16,531 nt of DNA from Coriobacteriales bacterium (GCA_031256575.1 JAIRQI010000111.1:1-16531); one strand, 5' to 3'. Numbered from the stretch's first letter, positions 4,772-13,571 are shown. Program-made: numbers and translations. Notes: generated from the sequence alone by a model not told the origin.

Positions 4772-6868
4772 ATGGCTACAGTCCCCTTAAAAGACACCCG
4801 CAATATCGGCATCATGGCTCACATCGATGCTGGTAAAACCACAACCACCGAACGCATTCTCTATTACACGGGTAAGACCCACAAAATTGGAGAAGTGCAC
4901 GAGGGTGCGGCAACCATGGATTGGATGGACCAGGAGAAAGAACGCGGTATCACAATCACTTCTGCTGCCACCACCTGTTACTGGAACAACCATCGTATCC
5001 AGATTATTGACACCCCCGGTCACGTTGACTTCACCGCTGAAGTCGAACGCAGCTTGCGGGTCTTAGACGGCGCCGTAGCCGTCTTCTGTGCCGTCGGTGG
5101 CGTACAACCACAATCTGAGACGGTTTGGCGTCAAGCCCATCGTTATAATGTGCCGCGCATCGCCTTCGTGAACAAGATGGACCGCACCGGGGCCGACTTC
5201 ATGAAGGTCGTCCAACAGATGGAGGACCGCCTGGCGACCCGTACCGCCATCTGCCAACTGCCAATTGGAGCCGAAGATAAGTTCAGCGGCCTAATTGATT
5301 TGGTCAGCATGACCGCCTGGCAGTTTGTAGAAGGCGACAAGGGTATGATTGAACCCGAGGCTCAAGAGATACCTGCTGAATCTATCCAGATTGCTCAAGC
5401 CTATCATGACCAGTTAATCGACTTGGCCACCGAGTTCGATGATAACTTGATGGTCAAGGTCTTGGAAGGCGAGCCATACAGTGCCACTGAGATTATCCAA
5501 GCACTGCGTCGCGCTACCTTAGACTGCCAGATTACACCGGTCTTTTGTGGAGCCTCCTTTAAGAACAAAGGCATCCAACAGCTACTGGACGCCATCATCG
5601 ACTACTTACCCTCACCCCTCGACATACCTGCCATCAAAGGCCAAGACCCCAAGACTGGCTTGGAAGTCGAGCGCCATGCCGACCTGCAGGCTCCATTCAG
5701 TGCTTTGGCTTTCAAGGTCATGACTGACCCGCATGTCGGTAAGTTGACCTACTTCAGGGTCTATTCCGGCAGTTTGGCAGCAGGCAGCTATGTCTTGAAT
5801 GCAACCAAGAATAAAACCGAGCGCATCGGTCGGCTGCTAGAGATGCATGCCGCATCGCGGGTCGATGTCGAAAAAGTGTCAGCAGGCGATATCTGCGCAG
5901 CTGTCGGTCTAAAAGACACCTCAACCGGCGACACCCTCTGTGTTGAGACCAGTCCGGTGCTCTTAGAATCCATGAATTTTCCTGATCCGGTTATCGATAT
6001 CGCCATCGAGCCGAAGACCAAGGCTGAACAGGACAAGCTGGCAGTGGCCTTGCAGAAGCTGGCTGAAGAAGACCCGACATTCCGGGTCAGCACCAACCAA
6101 GAGACTGGCCAGACAGTCATTGCCGGCATGGGTGAGCTGCATCTAGAAATCATCGTCGACCGCTTGCTAAGAGAGTTCAAGGTCGAAGCAAACATCGGCA
6201 AGCCGCAGGTGGCCTACCGCGAGACAGCCGGCCAGCCGGTGATGAATGTCGAAGGCAGATTTATCCGCCAGACCGGCGGCCGCGGCCAATACGGCCATGT
6301 GGTAATCAACCTCTACCCCCAAGAGCCAGGCAGTGGCTATGCCTTCGAGAACAAAATCGTCGGTGGAGTGATTCCCAAGGAATACATCACACCTACTGAC
6401 AAAGGCATCCAAGAGGCCTTATCCTCAGGGGTTTTAGCATCCTTCCCGGTCGTCGATGTGCGTATCGAGCTGATTGACGGCTCCTATCACGAGGTTGACT
6501 CCTCCGAGGCAGCTTTCAAGATTGCCGGCTCACTGGCGGTCAAAGAAGCCTTGCGGCGCAGCAATCCCCGTCTATTAGAGCCGATGATGGAGGTCGAGGT
6601 CGATACCCCTGAAGACTACCTGGGCGAGGTGATGGCCAACCTCTCTACCCGCCGGGGTCAGATTACAGGCATCGAAGACATCAGTGGAGCCAAGCAGATT
6701 AAATCCCTGGTACCGCTCTCGGAGATGTTCGGCTACGCCACTGACCTGCGCAGTGCTACCCAGGGGCGCGCCGTCTACACCATGCAATTCTCGGCTTACG
6801 AGCCGGTTCCAAAAAATGTCGCCGAAGAGATAATCATAAAAAGCGGCGGCAACGCCATGAGTATCTAG
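4772..6868 (+). CDS. fusA: Elongation factor G
   Basis: The 698-residue GTPase moves tRNA and mRNA through the ribosome after peptide transfer and helps recycle ribosomes. G1 is AHIDAGKT (16-23), switch I contains RGITI (58-62), G3 is DTPGH (80-84, with the catalytic His84), and G4 is NKMD (134-137). Domain II, III, IV (GRGQYGHV) and V segments follow in the usual order, and length matches canonical EF-G. The ATG is fixed by the conserved N-terminus. Unlike its neighbours it has no clear Shine-Dalgarno sequence in the 55 bases after rpsG; only a weak stem (GTAAAC 4732-4737 with GTTTTAC 4756-4762) is seen there. The expected tuf gene does not follow; rpsJ starts 16 bases later. Confidence 0.98.
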   Translation: MATVPLKDTRNIGIMAHIDAGKTTTTERILYYTGKTHKIGEVHEGAATMDWMDQEKERGITITSAATTCYWNNHRIQIIDTPGHVDFTAEVERSLRVLDGAVAVFCAVGGVQPQSETVWRQAHRYNVPRIAFVNKMDRTGADFMKVVQQMEDRLATRTAICQLPIGAEDKFSGLIDLVSMTAWQFVEGDKGMIEPEAQEIPAESIQIAQAYHDQLIDLATEFDDNLMVKVLEGEPYSATEIIQALRRATLDCQITPVFCGASFKNKGIQQLLDAIIDYLPSPLDIPAIKGQDPKTGLEVERHADLQAPFSALAFKVMTDPHVGKLTYFRVYSGSLAAGSYVLNATKNKTERIGRLLEMHAASRVDVEKVSAGDICAAVGLKDTSTGDTLCVETSPVLLESMNFPDPVIDIAIEPKTKAEQDKLAVALQKLAEEDPTFRVSTNQETGQTVIAGMGELHLEIIVDRLLREFKVEANIGKPQVAYRETAGQPVMNVEGRFIRQTGGRGQYGHVVINLYPQEPGSGYAFENKIVGGVIPKEYITPTDKGIQEALSSGVLASFPVVDVRIELIDGSYHEVDSSEAAFKIAGSLAVKEALRRSNPRLLEPMMEVEVDTPEDYLGEVMANLSTRRGQITGIEDISGAKQIKSLVPLSEMFGYATDLRSATQGRAVYTMQFSAYEPVPKNVAEEIIIKSGGNAMSI

Positions 6869-6884
6869 AAAGCAGAGGAATCAA

Positions 6885-7193
6885 GTGGCAAGTCAAAAAA
6901 TCAGAATCAGCCTCAAAGGTTACGATCATGAGATCGTCGACCAGTCCACAAAGCTCATCGTGTCCACGGCGCAAAAGACCGGTGCCCGCATCTCCGGGCC
7001 AATTCCTTTGCCCACCAAACGCGAGAGCTATACGGTCATCCGCTCGCCGCACAAATACAAAGACAGCCGCGAGCAGTTCGAAATGCGCATCCACAAGCGC
7101 ATCATCGACATCCACGAGCCCACACCTTCCACGGTAGATTCCTTGACCCGCCTGGACCTGCCGCCGGGAGTGGAGATTGACCTGCAGCTTTAG
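6885..7193 (+). CDS. rpsJ: 30S ribosomal protein S10
   Basis: S10 belongs to the 30S head and, in many bacteria, also serves in transcription antitermination as NusE. The 102 residues show the family signatures SGPIPLPT (37-44) and [16 protein letters not shown] (53-68), with normal length. The GTG start is supported by AGAGGAA at 6874-6880. It lies 16 bases behind fusA, so here it belongs to the str transcript and does not head a separate S10 transcript. A 256-base spacer then separates it from rplC, an unusual break within this cluster. Confidence 0.98.
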   Translation: MASQKIRISLKGYDHEIVDQSTKLIVSTAQKTGARISGPIPLPTKRESYTVIRSPHKYKDSREQFEMRIHKRIIDIHEPTPSTVDSLTRLDLPPGVEIDLQL

Positions 7194-7449
7194 CAGCAGT
7201 AAACCGGCGGGTGGTTTTATCCAGAGCCGCAGTCTCTCAAGTACTGGAGAGGTGTTGGAATGGGGAGAAGTACGCGCTGGTAGGCAAGACGCGCCGGGAG
7301 GCGAGAAGCGCTAGTAGGCGAGACGTGCCGGGAAGCAAGAAGCACCGAACGAGATGCAAGGCACCGATGTGTACAAGTGTTCGAACGGTCCGCTGGGGCC
7401 GCTGCAACAGGCAGCGAGACACCTATGACCGTGAAAGGATAGGTTATTT
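7194..7449 (+). promoter_or_regulatory. Structured rpsJ-rplC spacer, candidate leader RNA
   Basis: This 256-base gap is far longer than any other inside the cluster. Hairpins that can be drawn by eye are AAACC/GGTTT (7201-7217), CTCTC-aagtactg-GAGAG (7234-7251), two hairpins inside the tandem repeat at 7277-7344, GGTCC-gctg-GGGCC (7387-7400), and CGCTGC-aacag-GCAGCG (7400-7416, competing for base 7400). GTTCGAAC (7379-7386) is a perfect palindrome, and GCACCGA occurs twice (7342 and 7361). The ribosome site AAAGGAT for rplC is at 7434-7440. No good sigma-70 promoter and no terminator T-run are seen. Its position before rplC-rplD suggests an autoregulatory RNA like the L4-controlled S10 leader of Proteobacteria; that is inference. 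Confidence 0.45.
7277..7344 (+). repeat. Imperfect 34-base tandem repeat
   Basis: Bases 7277-7310 and 7311-7344 match at 28 of 34 positions, and all six differences are transitions. Each copy can form a small hairpin around a GGGA loop. In copy 1 the stem is CGCC/GGCG (7292-7295 with 7300-7303). In copy 2 one outer C-G pair becomes T-A (7326 with 7337), a compensatory change. However, the loop-closing C-G becomes C-A (7329 with 7334), which weakens the case. Confidence 0.65.
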
Positions 7450-8073
7450 ATGAGTGACACGATATTAGGCCGTAAGCTGGGGATGACCCAGGTCTGGTCA
7501 GAAGACGACCGTCTGATACCAGTCACGGTCATTGAAGCCGGGCCCTGCGAGGTAACCCAGCTCAAGACCACCGATAAGGAAGGCTATGAAGCAATCCAAA
7601 TCGGCTTTGAAGCGGTTAAAGAGAGCCGCTTGAACAAGCCATTGCTCGGTCACCTGGCGAAATCCGGTATCGGCCCGCGCAAGTATCTACGTGAGGTGCG
7701 AGTCGATTCGGCGGCAGACTACCAGATTGGCCAGGAGATTACCGTCGAGGCTTTTGCTGATGTCAAACTGGTGCATGTCACTGGTATCTCCAAGGGTAAA
7801 GGCTTTGCCGGTGTCATCAAGCGGCACAACTTCCGGGGTGGCCCAGGCGGTCATGGTGCCCATTTTCATCGGGCTCCGGGCTCGATTGGCCAAGCTGCCA
7901 CTCCGTCCCGGGTCTTCAAAGGCATTCGCCTGCCCGGTCAGATGGGTAATGACCAGGTGACCGTGAAGAACCTCGAACTGGTGCGCATCGAAAGCGACCA
8001 GAACCTGTTGATTGTCAAGGGTGCCGTCCCAGGCGGCAAGGGTGCGCTGGTCAGCGTACGCGTCGCGAAATAG
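7450..8073 (+). CDS. rplC: 50S ribosomal protein L3
   Basis: L3 binds near the 3' end of 23S rRNA, starts 50S assembly and reaches toward the peptidyl-transferase centre. The 207 residues begin with ILGRKLGMTQVW (5-16). The long loop contains KGKGFAGVIKRHNF (115-128), GPGGHGA (131-137) and GSIGQAATPSRVFKG (144-158). Gln148 corresponds to the glutamine methylated in E. coli L3. The ATG is preceded by AAAGGAT nine bases upstream. It is the first gene after the long structured spacer, so any control acting there would reach it first. Confidence 0.98.
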   Translation: MSDTILGRKLGMTQVWSEDDRLIPVTVIEAGPCEVTQLKTTDKEGYEAIQIGFEAVKESRLNKPLLGHLAKSGIGPRKYLREVRVDSAADYQIGQEITVEAFADVKLVHVTGISKGKGFAGVIKRHNFRGGPGGHGAHFHRAPGSIGQAATPSRVFKGIRLPGQMGNDQVTVKNLELVRIESDQNLLIVKGAVPGGKGALVSVRVAK

Positions 8074-8086
8074 AAAGAGGTGAGTG

Positions 8087-8716
8087 ATGGCAGGCTTGAA
8101 ACAAGACATCTTAAACCTTGAAGGCAAGAAGGTCGGCTCGACCAGCTTGGCTGAAAGTGTTTTTGCCATAGACCCGAACGTCCATGTCATGCATCAGGTA
8201 GTCCGGGCGCAGATGGCTGAGGCCCGTCAGGGTACCCATGCTACCAAGACCCGTGGCCAGGTACGCGGCGGTGGCCGTAAACCCTATCGGCAAAAGGGCA
8301 CCGGCCGGGCTCGCCAGGGCACGATTCGTGCTCCTCAGTACCGCGGTGGTGGCGTGGTCTTTGGGCCACACCCCAAAAGCTATGCAATCAAAGTCAACCG
8401 CCAGGAGGTCAAGCTGGCCTTACGCTCCGCTCTCTCCGCCAAGCTGGCCGACCAGACCTTGAAGATTCTCGACAATGTAGAGTTTGAGAAGCCCTCGACC
8501 AAAGCAGCCATCGCTGCTTTGAAGGCTCTAGATATCAAAGACCGCGTGACCCTGGTGGTCGACGACGAAGATGTCAACGCTTTCTTATCCTTCCGCAATA
8601 TACCCATCGTTCGTATCATCCCGGTTGCTGAGATGAATACCTATGATTTCATCGATAACAAGATGCTGGTATTGACCAAGGCTGCCTTAAGCCGTGTTGA
8701 GGAGGTGCTGGGATGA
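8087..8716 (+). CDS. rplD: 50S ribosomal protein L4
   Basis: L4 binds domain I of 23S rRNA, and its extended loop lines the exit tunnel. The loop is visible as GGGRKPYRQKGTGRARQGTI (61-80) followed by YRGGGVVFGP (85-94). At 209 residues the length is normal. A GTG lies immediately before the ATG (8084); I chose the ATG at 8087 because GAGG at 8077-8080 is better spaced for it, and the choice adds or removes one residue only. In Proteobacteria L4 also represses the S10 operon; whether it does so here is unknown. The end overlaps rplW by four bases (ATGA). Confidence 0.98.
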   Translation: MAGLKQDILNLEGKKVGSTSLAESVFAIDPNVHVMHQVVRAQMAEARQGTHATKTRGQVRGGGRKPYRQKGTGRARQGTIRAPQYRGGGVVFGPHPKSYAIKVNRQEVKLALRSALSAKLADQTLKILDNVEFEKPSTKAAIAALKALDIKDRVTLVVDDEDVNAFLSFRNIPIVRIIPVAEMNTYDFIDNKMLVLTKAALSRVEEVLG

Positions 8717-9000
8717 ACAAAGACCCCCGCCAGGTAATTCTCCGCCCGATAATCTCGGAGCGCTCTTACGACCTGCTAAACGACAACCGTTACACCTTCG
8801 AGGTAGCCAAGACTGCCAACAAGGTCGAAATCGGCAAGGCTGTCGAAGCCATCTTCGATGTCAAAGTGCTGAAGGTTAATACCATGAATGTCAGCGGCAA
8901 GCCAAAACGGGTCCGTTACGCCAAAGGGCTGACCCGTTCTTGGAAGAAAGCCATTGTGACTTTGGCTGCTGGTGACTCTATTGAAGCTTTCGGGCTTTAA
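8713..9000 (+). CDS. rplW: 50S ribosomal protein L23
   Basis: L23 sits at the mouth of the exit tunnel and is the docking site for trigger factor and SRP. The 95 residues contain the opening RPIISERSYDLL (11-22) and the basic strand region GKPKRVRYAKG (62-72). The start overlaps the rplD stop in an ATGA junction, with ribosome site GAGGAGG at 8699-8705 inside rplD, so translation is likely coupled. No unusual residues are apparent. Confidence 0.97.
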   Translation: MNKDPRQVILRPIISERSYDLLNDNRYTFEVAKTANKVEIGKAVEAIFDVKVLKVNTMNVSGKPKRVRYAKGLTRSWKKAIVTLAAGDSIEAFGL

Positions 9001-9042
9001 ATAATAAGCAGCTTCAAGCCAAGGTATAAAGAAAGGTAAAGA

Positions 9043-9873
9043 ATGGCTATCAAACAATACAAACCTACTTCACCGGGCCGCCGCTTTCAGTCTGTATCGG
9101 ATTTCAAGGAGATAACTGCGACCAAGCCTGAGAAGACCTTGACCGCTCCGTTGAAGAAGTATGCCGGTCGTAACAGCTACGGTCGCATCACAACCCGCCA
9201 TCAGGGCGGTGGCCACAAACGCAAGTACCGCATCATCGACTTCAAGCGCAACAAAGACGGTATTCCGGCCAAGGTTGCGACTATTGAATACGACCCCAAC
9301 CGCTCTGCCCGTATCGCTTTGCTGCATTATGCGGACGGTGCCAAGGCCTACATCCTGCATCCCAAGGGCTTGAAGGTCGGCGACATTGTGACCAGCGGGG
9401 CCGGTTCAGACATCAAAGCGGGCAATGCCCTGCAGCTGAAAGACATCCCGGTCGGTACCACCATCCATGCGGTGGAGCTGCGCCCCGGTCAGGGAGCAGC
9501 CATGGCCCGTAGCGCCGGTGCCTCTATTCAGCTGATGGGTAAAGAAGGTAACTATGCCGTGCTGCGCATGCCTTCCTCAGAGATGCGTCGGGTGTTGATT
9601 AACTGCCGGGCGACAATCGGCGAGGTCGGCAATGCCGAGCATTCCAACATCAAGATCGGCAAGGCAGGCCGTAACCGCTGGCTGGGCAAGCGCCCGACTG
9701 TTCGCGGTACCGTGATGAACCCCGTCGACCATCCGCATGGTGGTGGCGAGGGTAAGAACAAGAGCGCCGGCCGCCACCCGGTCACTCCCTGGGGTGTACC
9801 CACCAAGGGACACCGCACCCGCAATAAGAAGAAAGCCTCCAGCGCCCTGATTATCCGTCGGCGTCGGAAGTAA
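9043..9873 (+). CDS. rplB: 50S ribosomal protein L2
   Basis: L2 is a primary 23S rRNA binder needed for subunit joining and peptidyl-transferase activity. The 276 residues have [12 protein letters not shown] (52-63) in the OB-fold RNA-binding domain and [13 protein letters not shown] (226-238), where His230 corresponds to the conserved histidine near the catalytic centre in E. coli. A basic tail (IIRRRRK) closes it. Length is canonical. The ATG has GAAAGGTAA just upstream, in a 42-base gap after rplW that shows no notable structure. Confidence 0.98.
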   Translation: MAIKQYKPTSPGRRFQSVSDFKEITATKPEKTLTAPLKKYAGRNSYGRITTRHQGGGHKRKYRIIDFKRNKDGIPAKVATIEYDPNRSARIALLHYADGAKAYILHPKGLKVGDIVTSGAGSDIKAGNALQLKDIPVGTTIHAVELRPGQGAAMARSAGASIQLMGKEGNYAVLRMPSSEMRRVLINCRATIGEVGNAEHSNIKIGKAGRNRWLGKRPTVRGTVMNPVDHPHGGGEGKNKSAGRHPVTPWGVPTKGHRTRNKKKASSALIIRRRRK

Positions 9874-9891
9874 GACGAAGAGGAGTAGACA

Positions 9892-10167
9892 GTGAGTAGA
9901 AGCCTGAAAAAGGGACCTTTCGTCGAGCCGCGTCTGCTGGCCCGTGTGACAGCCATGAACGAATCCGGGGCCAAGAATATCATCAAGACCTGGTCTCGGG
10001 CCTCCACCATCTTTCCCGAGATGGTCGGTCACACCATCGCCGTGCATGACGGCCGCAAGCATGTGCCGGTCTATGTCACAGAGAGCATGGTAGGCCACAA
10101 ACTCGGCGAATTCGCCGCAACCCGGACCTTCCGCGGACACGCGGGCGATAAGAAAGGCAAGAGGTAA
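9892..10167 (+). CDS. rpsS: 30S ribosomal protein S19
   Basis: S19 forms a complex with S13 in the 30S head near the A-site tRNA. The 91 residues start with [10 protein letters not shown] (2-11) and contain [21 protein letters not shown] and [16 protein letters not shown] segments typical of the family. The GTG start has AAGAGGAG at 9878-9885. Its stop overlaps the rplV start by one base (TAATG), so the two are probably coupled. Confidence 0.98.
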   Translation: MSRSLKKGPFVEPRLLARVTAMNESGAKNIIKTWSRASTIFPEMVGHTIAVHDGRKHVPVYVTESMVGHKLGEFAATRTFRGHAGDKKGKR

Positions 10168-10502
10168 TGGAAGCTAAAGCCAAAGCCCGATATGTGCGGG
10201 TATCACCGCGCAAAGCCCGCCTGGTGATCGATTTGATTCGTGGGCAAGAAGTGCCTCGGGCCCGCGAGATCCTGCGCTTCTCCGATCGTAATATCGCTGA
10301 AGTTGTGGAGAAGTGCCTGAACAGCGCTGTTGCCAATGCCGAGCGCGAAGGTGTGAAAGCCGAGAACCTGCTGGTCAAGACGACCTTTGCGGATGAGGGC
10401 CCGACCCTCAAGCGCTGGCGGCCACGGGCTCGTGGGTCTGCCGCCCGTATTCGTAAGCGCACCTGTCACATCACCGTCATCGTCGGTACAAAGGAGGCCT
10501 AA
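10167..10502 (+). CDS. rplV: 50S ribosomal protein L22
   Basis: L22 contacts all domains of 23S rRNA, and its beta-hairpin lines the exit tunnel at the constriction with L4. The 111 residues include VRVSPRKARLV (10-20), ALNSAVANAE-like helix residues (51-59) and the tunnel hairpin LKRWRPRARGSAARIRKRT (81-99). The hairpin has GS where E. coli has GR, a difference near the macrolide-sensitive tip that I believe is not rare in other phyla. The ATG overlaps the rpsS stop. Confidence 0.98.
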   Translation: MEAKAKARYVRVSPRKARLVIDLIRGQEVPRAREILRFSDRNIAEVVEKCLNSAVANAEREGVKAENLLVKTTFADEGPTLKRWRPRARGSAARIRKRTCHITVIVGTKEA

Positions 10503-11204
10503 ATGGGTCAGAAGGTATATCCGATCGGGTTTCGCATCGGCATCACCGAAGATTGGCGCAGCCGTTGGATCGCTAACAAAGACTATGCCGCCAATCTCGA
10601 AAATGACCTGGCCATCCGGGCCTATGTCGAAGACAAGCTGGCTCGTGCCGCCGTCTCCCAAGTCGAAATTGAACGGGCTGGGGACAAGGTCAAGGTCATC
10701 ATTACCACAGCGCGCCCGGGCATTGTCATCGGCAAGAAGGGCTCGGATATCGACAACCTGCGCAAAGGCCTGGCTCAGGTAGCCAACGGCCATGTCAGCG
10801 TTGATGTCATCGAGATTAAGCGCCCGGAGCTGGATGCCGTGTTAGTCGCTCAGTCGGTAGCTGAGCAGCTGGAAGGCCGTGTGGCTTTTCGACGGGCCAT
10901 GCGTAAGGCTGTGCAATCAGCTCGCAAGAGTGGTGCCCAGGGCATCCGCGTGCAGTGTGCCGGCCGGCTTGGTGGCGCCGAGATGAGCCGTCGCGAATGG
11001 TACCGCGAAGGCCGAGTGCCTTTGCATACCCTGCGAGCCAAAATCGACTTCGGTTTTGCGACTGCTGCAACCACCATGGGTTCGATTGGTGTCAAAGTCT
11101 GGATTTATCACGGTGAGAAGCTGCCCGGTCAACCGGCTCCGGCTCCTGCTTTAGAAGGTTCGTCCCGTCCGCAGCGCCCGCGCCGCGGCGAAGGGAGGAA
11201 GTAA
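10503..11204 (+). CDS. rpsC: 30S ribosomal protein S3
   Basis: S3 lies at the mRNA entry channel and contributes to helicase activity and decoding. The 233 residues contain an N-terminal KH domain with the GXXG loop (IGKKGSDIDNL, 76-86) and the C-terminal domain with QCAGRLGGAEMSRREWYREG (151-170). After the family core a Pro/Ala/Arg-rich tail of about 26 residues (208-233) follows; tails of this kind vary greatly between species. The ATG comes right after the rplV stop, with the strong site AAAGGAGG (10490-10497). Confidence 0.98.
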   Translation: MGQKVYPIGFRIGITEDWRSRWIANKDYAANLENDLAIRAYVEDKLARAAVSQVEIERAGDKVKVIITTARPGIVIGKKGSDIDNLRKGLAQVANGHVSVDVIEIKRPELDAVLVAQSVAEQLEGRVAFRRAMRKAVQSARKSGAQGIRVQCAGRLGGAEMSRREWYREGRVPLHTLRAKIDFGFATAATTMGSIGVKVWIYHGEKLPGQPAPAPALEGSSRPQRPRRGEGRK

Positions 11205-11750
11205 ATGTTAGCCCCTAAACGTGTCAGGCACCGCAAGGTGCAGCGCGGCTCGATGAAGGGTAAGGCCAAAGGCCATACTACCCTGCAGTTTGGCTCCTAT
11301 GGCATCCAAGCTTTAGAACCGGCCTGGATTACCAACCGTCAGATCGAAGCCGCCCGTGTGGCGATGACCCGTCATATGCGCCGTGGTGGGCGTGTCTGGA
11401 TTACCATCTTCCCAGACAAGCCAATCACCAAGAAGCCAGCCGAGACCCGCATGGGCTCCGGCAAGGGCAACCCGGAATCCTGGGTGGCTGTAGTCAAGCC
11501 GGGACGCGTCATTTTCGAAATCGCCGATGTCGAGCAGATTATCGCCCTCGAGGCTTTGCGTCTAGCCGTCCAGAAACTGCCAATCAAATGCAAGATCCTC
11601 TCCCGCGATGAGTCTGAGGTCGAACCAGTCGTTATCGAGTTCGAGACACCTGTCGAGCTTGTCTCCACAGAACCAGAAGCAAGCGAGCCGAACGATGATG
11701 ACCAATCTGTTGCCGTCACTACGGCATCCGAAGGGGAAGGGGAGGTCTAA
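11205..11750 (+). CDS. rplP: 50S ribosomal protein L16 with acidic C-terminal extension
   Basis: L16 positions A-site tRNA in the large subunit. The core (1-133) is standard: [32 protein letters not shown] (23-39), a [18 protein letters not shown] block (55-72) and [18 protein letters not shown] (83-100). At 181 residues it is about 40 longer than the usual 136-145. The extra part, 134-181, has 16 Asp/Glu and one basic residue, opposite in charge to the RNA-binding core. The reading frame continues smoothly to a TAA directly followed by rpmC, so this is a real extension and not a frameshift. The start follows rpsC immediately, with GGGAGG upstream. Confidence 0.97.
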   Translation: MLAPKRVRHRKVQRGSMKGKAKGHTTLQFGSYGIQALEPAWITNRQIEAARVAMTRHMRRGGRVWITIFPDKPITKKPAETRMGSGKGNPESWVAVVKPGRVIFEIADVEQIIALEALRLAVQKLPIKCKILSRDESEVEPVVIEFETPVELVSTEPEASEPNDDDQSVAVTTASEGEGEV

Positions 11751-12002
11751 ATGAAAGCCAAAGAAATCCGCGAGCTCTCCAACGACGACCTGAAGACCAA
11801 GCTCAGCGATGGTCGGGCCGAGCTCTTTAACCTGCGTTTTCAAATGGCTACCAGCCAGCTTGATAATACAGCCCGTATCCGACTGGTCAAAAAAGACATC
11901 GCCCGGGTTCTGACTGAAATCAGGGAACGTGAGATCGAACTAGCCGCCAAGGCTGCCCAAGCGGTACAGAGCGAAGACCTGCTAACGGCTACCGACGCGT
12001 GA
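11751..12002 (+). CDS. rpmC: 50S ribosomal protein L29
   Basis: L29 is a small helical protein near the exit tunnel beside L23. The 83 residues have the family layout: an opening helix [34 protein letters not shown] (24-43), then [15 protein letters not shown] (47-61). About 20 extra residues ([19 protein letters not shown] region) extend the C-terminus beyond the shortest family members. The ATG follows the rplP stop directly, with the site GGGGAGGT upstream. Confidence 0.96.
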   Translation: MKAKEIRELSNDDLKTKLSDGRAELFNLRFQMATSQLDNTARIRLVKKDIARVLTEIREREIELAAKAAQAVQSEDLLTATDA

Positions 12003-12022
12003 AATGAAAAGAGGAGTTGTAA

Positions 12023-12301
12023 ATGACTGAGCTCAGCCAGGATACACCGAAACGCAATATGCGCAAAGTCCGCCAAGGCCTGGTCGTCTCCAAATCTGGG
12101 GATAAGACCTGCGTGGTCCAGATTAAAGAGCGCAAACAGCATCCGGTATACGGCAAGATGATAAGCTCCACTAAGAAACTGCACGTCCACGACGAGTTGA
12201 ACCAAACCAGCGTAGGCGACACGGTTTCGATAATGGAGACCCGACCGCTCTCCCGCATGAAGCGCTGGCGCCTTGTGGAGATCGTTCTTAAAGCCAAGTA
12301 G
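12023..12301 (+). CDS. rpsQ: 30S ribosomal protein S17
   Basis: S17 is an OB-fold protein that binds helices 7 and 11 of 16S rRNA early in assembly. The 92 residues include RKVRQGLVVSKSGDKTCVVQ (14-33), an HPVYGKMISSTKKLHVHDE segment and the closing block ETRPLSRMKRWRLVEIV (73-89). A short hydrophilic N-terminal tail of about 12 residues precedes the core. The ATG has AAGAGGAG about nine bases upstream. Confidence 0.97.
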   Translation: MTELSQDTPKRNMRKVRQGLVVSKSGDKTCVVQIKERKQHPVYGKMISSTKKLHVHDELNQTSVGDTVSIMETRPLSRMKRWRLVEIVLKAK

Positions 12302-12310
12302 GAGGCAGCA

Positions 12311-12679
12311 GTGATTCAAGCAGAAACAATGCTCGCAGTCGCAGACAACTCCGGCGCCCGCAAGGTGCAATGCATCAAGGTGCTGGGTGGTTCGAAGCGG
12401 CGCTATGCCAGCCTCGGAGACATCATTGTCTGTTCTGTCAAAGAGGCAACTCCAGGTGGGCATGTCAAGAAGGGCGAAATCGTGCGCTGTGTAATCGTCC
12501 GCGTCAAGCAACCAGTCCGGCGCAAAGACGGCAGCTACATCCGTTTTGACCAGAACGCTGCCGTGGTCATCGACAATTCCGGTAGCCCGCGCGGTACGCG
12601 CATCTTCGGGCCAGTCGCCCGTGAACTGCGCGACAAGCGCTACATGCGAATCGTCTCCCTGGCCCCTGAGACACTTTAA
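12311..12679 (+). CDS. rplN: 50S ribosomal protein L14
   Basis: L14 forms part of the subunit interface with L3 and L19 and is the site where the silencing factor RsfS binds in many bacteria. The 122 residues show [18 protein letters not shown] (10-27), [12 protein letters not shown], and a closing [20 protein letters not shown] (95-114). Length is exactly canonical. The start is GTG, supported by AGGAGG overlapping the rpsQ stop. Confidence 0.98.
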   Translation: MIQAETMLAVADNSGARKVQCIKVLGGSKRRYASLGDIIVCSVKEATPGGHVKKGEIVRCVIVRVKQPVRRKDGSYIRFDQNAAVVIDNSGSPRGTRIFGPVARELRDKRYMRIVSLAPETL

Positions 12680-12691
12680 GGAGGTAGGGTA

Positions 12692-13012
12692 GTGAATAAC
12701 AAAATGCGCATCCGCCGCGGTGACCGGGTCACAGTGATTAGCGGCAAAGATAAAGGAGCCACCTCGGTGGTCATGAAGACCATCCCCGAGAGCCGCAAAG
12801 TGATTGTGGAGAAGGTCGCCGTCGCCAAGAAGGCCCAACGGCCGACCCGCGACAACCCCCAGGGCGGCATCATGTCCATTGAGAAGCCGATTCATGTCTC
12901 AACCGTGATGCTGGTCTGTCCGAAATGCGATGAACCGACCCGCATCGGAGTAGATATCCGCAACGGCAAGAAGTTCCGTGTCTGCAAGAAGTGCGGAAAG
13001 GACATTGATTAA
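12692..13012 (+). CDS. rplX: 50S ribosomal protein L24 with zinc-ribbon tail
   Basis: L24 starts 50S assembly from the 5' end of 23S rRNA. The 106 residues open with the KOW motif [18 protein letters not shown] (5-22) and contain [14 protein letters not shown] (55-68). The C-terminal part has two cysteine pairs, CPKC (76-79) and CKKC (98-101), which should bind one zinc ion; this C+ form is absent from E. coli. The GTG start has AAGGAGGT overlapping the rplN stop. Together with the zinc form of S14 this suggests a high zinc demand by the ribosome. Confidence 0.97.
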   Translation: MNNKMRIRRGDRVTVISGKDKGATSVVMKTIPESRKVIVEKVAVAKKAQRPTRDNPQGGIMSIEKPIHVSTVMLVCPKCDEPTRIGVDIRNGKKFRVCKKCGKDID

Positions 13013-13013
13013 A

Positions 13014-13559
13014 ATGGCCGCCAGACTAAAAGAAAAATACCTTGACGAGATTGCCTACTCCTTGAAAGAGAGCCTGGGTAAAAGCAACATCCACCAGGTA
13101 CCAAAACTGGAGAAAATCGTTGTCAACATGGGCGTCGGCAGCGCGGTGCAAGACAGCAAGCAGCTGGACCGCGCCATTGAAGACCTGCGTATCATCACCG
13201 GCCAACAGCCCAAGGTGAACCGAGCCAAGAAGTCCATCGCCAGCTTCAAACTGCGAGCGGGCATGGCTATCGGTGCCAAGGTGACCCTGCGCGGGGAGCG
13301 GATGTGGGAGTTTCTAGACCGGGTACTGGCTATGGCCATTCCCCGGATTCGCGATTTTCGCGGCATCCCGACTACCAGTTTTGACGGCCGTGGCAACTAC
13401 ACGCTGGGCCTCACCGAGCAGCTGGTGTTTACCGAAATCGATTATGACCAGGTCGACAAAGTACGCGGGATGGATATCACTTTCGTGACCACCGCTGATA
13501 ATGACGCTGATGCCAAGGCCCTGTTTGACGCCTTGGGTTTTCCGTTCAGGAATAACTAG
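13014..13559 (+). CDS. rplE: 50S ribosomal protein L5
   Basis: L5 binds 5S rRNA and contacts P-site tRNA and S13. The 181 residues include [14 protein letters not shown] (29-42), [20 protein letters not shown] (62-81), [13 protein letters not shown] (91-103) and the closing [15 protein letters not shown] (164-178). The open frame extends upstream into rplX, but the ATG at 13014 gives the conserved N-terminus. It lies one base after the rplX stop, with GGAAAGGA at 12994-13001 inside rplX, so coupling is likely. Confidence 0.97.
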   Translation: MAARLKEKYLDEIAYSLKESLGKSNIHQVPKLEKIVVNMGVGSAVQDSKQLDRAIEDLRIITGQQPKVNRAKKSIASFKLRAGMAIGAKVTLRGERMWEFLDRVLAMAIPRIRDFRGIPTTSFDGRGNYTLGLTEQLVFTEIDYDQVDKVRGMDITFVTTADNDADAKALFDALGFPFRNN

Positions 13560-13571
13560 GAAGGACGAAAA

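Noticed and set aside
7211..7453. 80-residue open frame in the rpsJ-rplC spacer
   Set aside because: Arg/Ser-rich random-looking composition, no ribosome site, runs through the tandem repeat and into rplC; the region is better explained as structured non-coding RNA.
9577..10140. 187-residue open frame on the minus strand
   Set aside because: Antisense to rplB and rpsS, with no ribosome site or family resemblance.
10407..10469. Unusual GS in the L22 tunnel hairpin as a macrolide-resistance change
   Set aside because: As far as I recall this variation occurs in several normal lineages, so it is not evidence of resistance.
11840..12895. 351-residue open frame on the minus strand
   Set aside because: It lies wholly opposite rpmC, rpsQ, rplN and rplX, which are unmistakable ribosomal genes; it is a codon-bias shadow with no recognisable domain.
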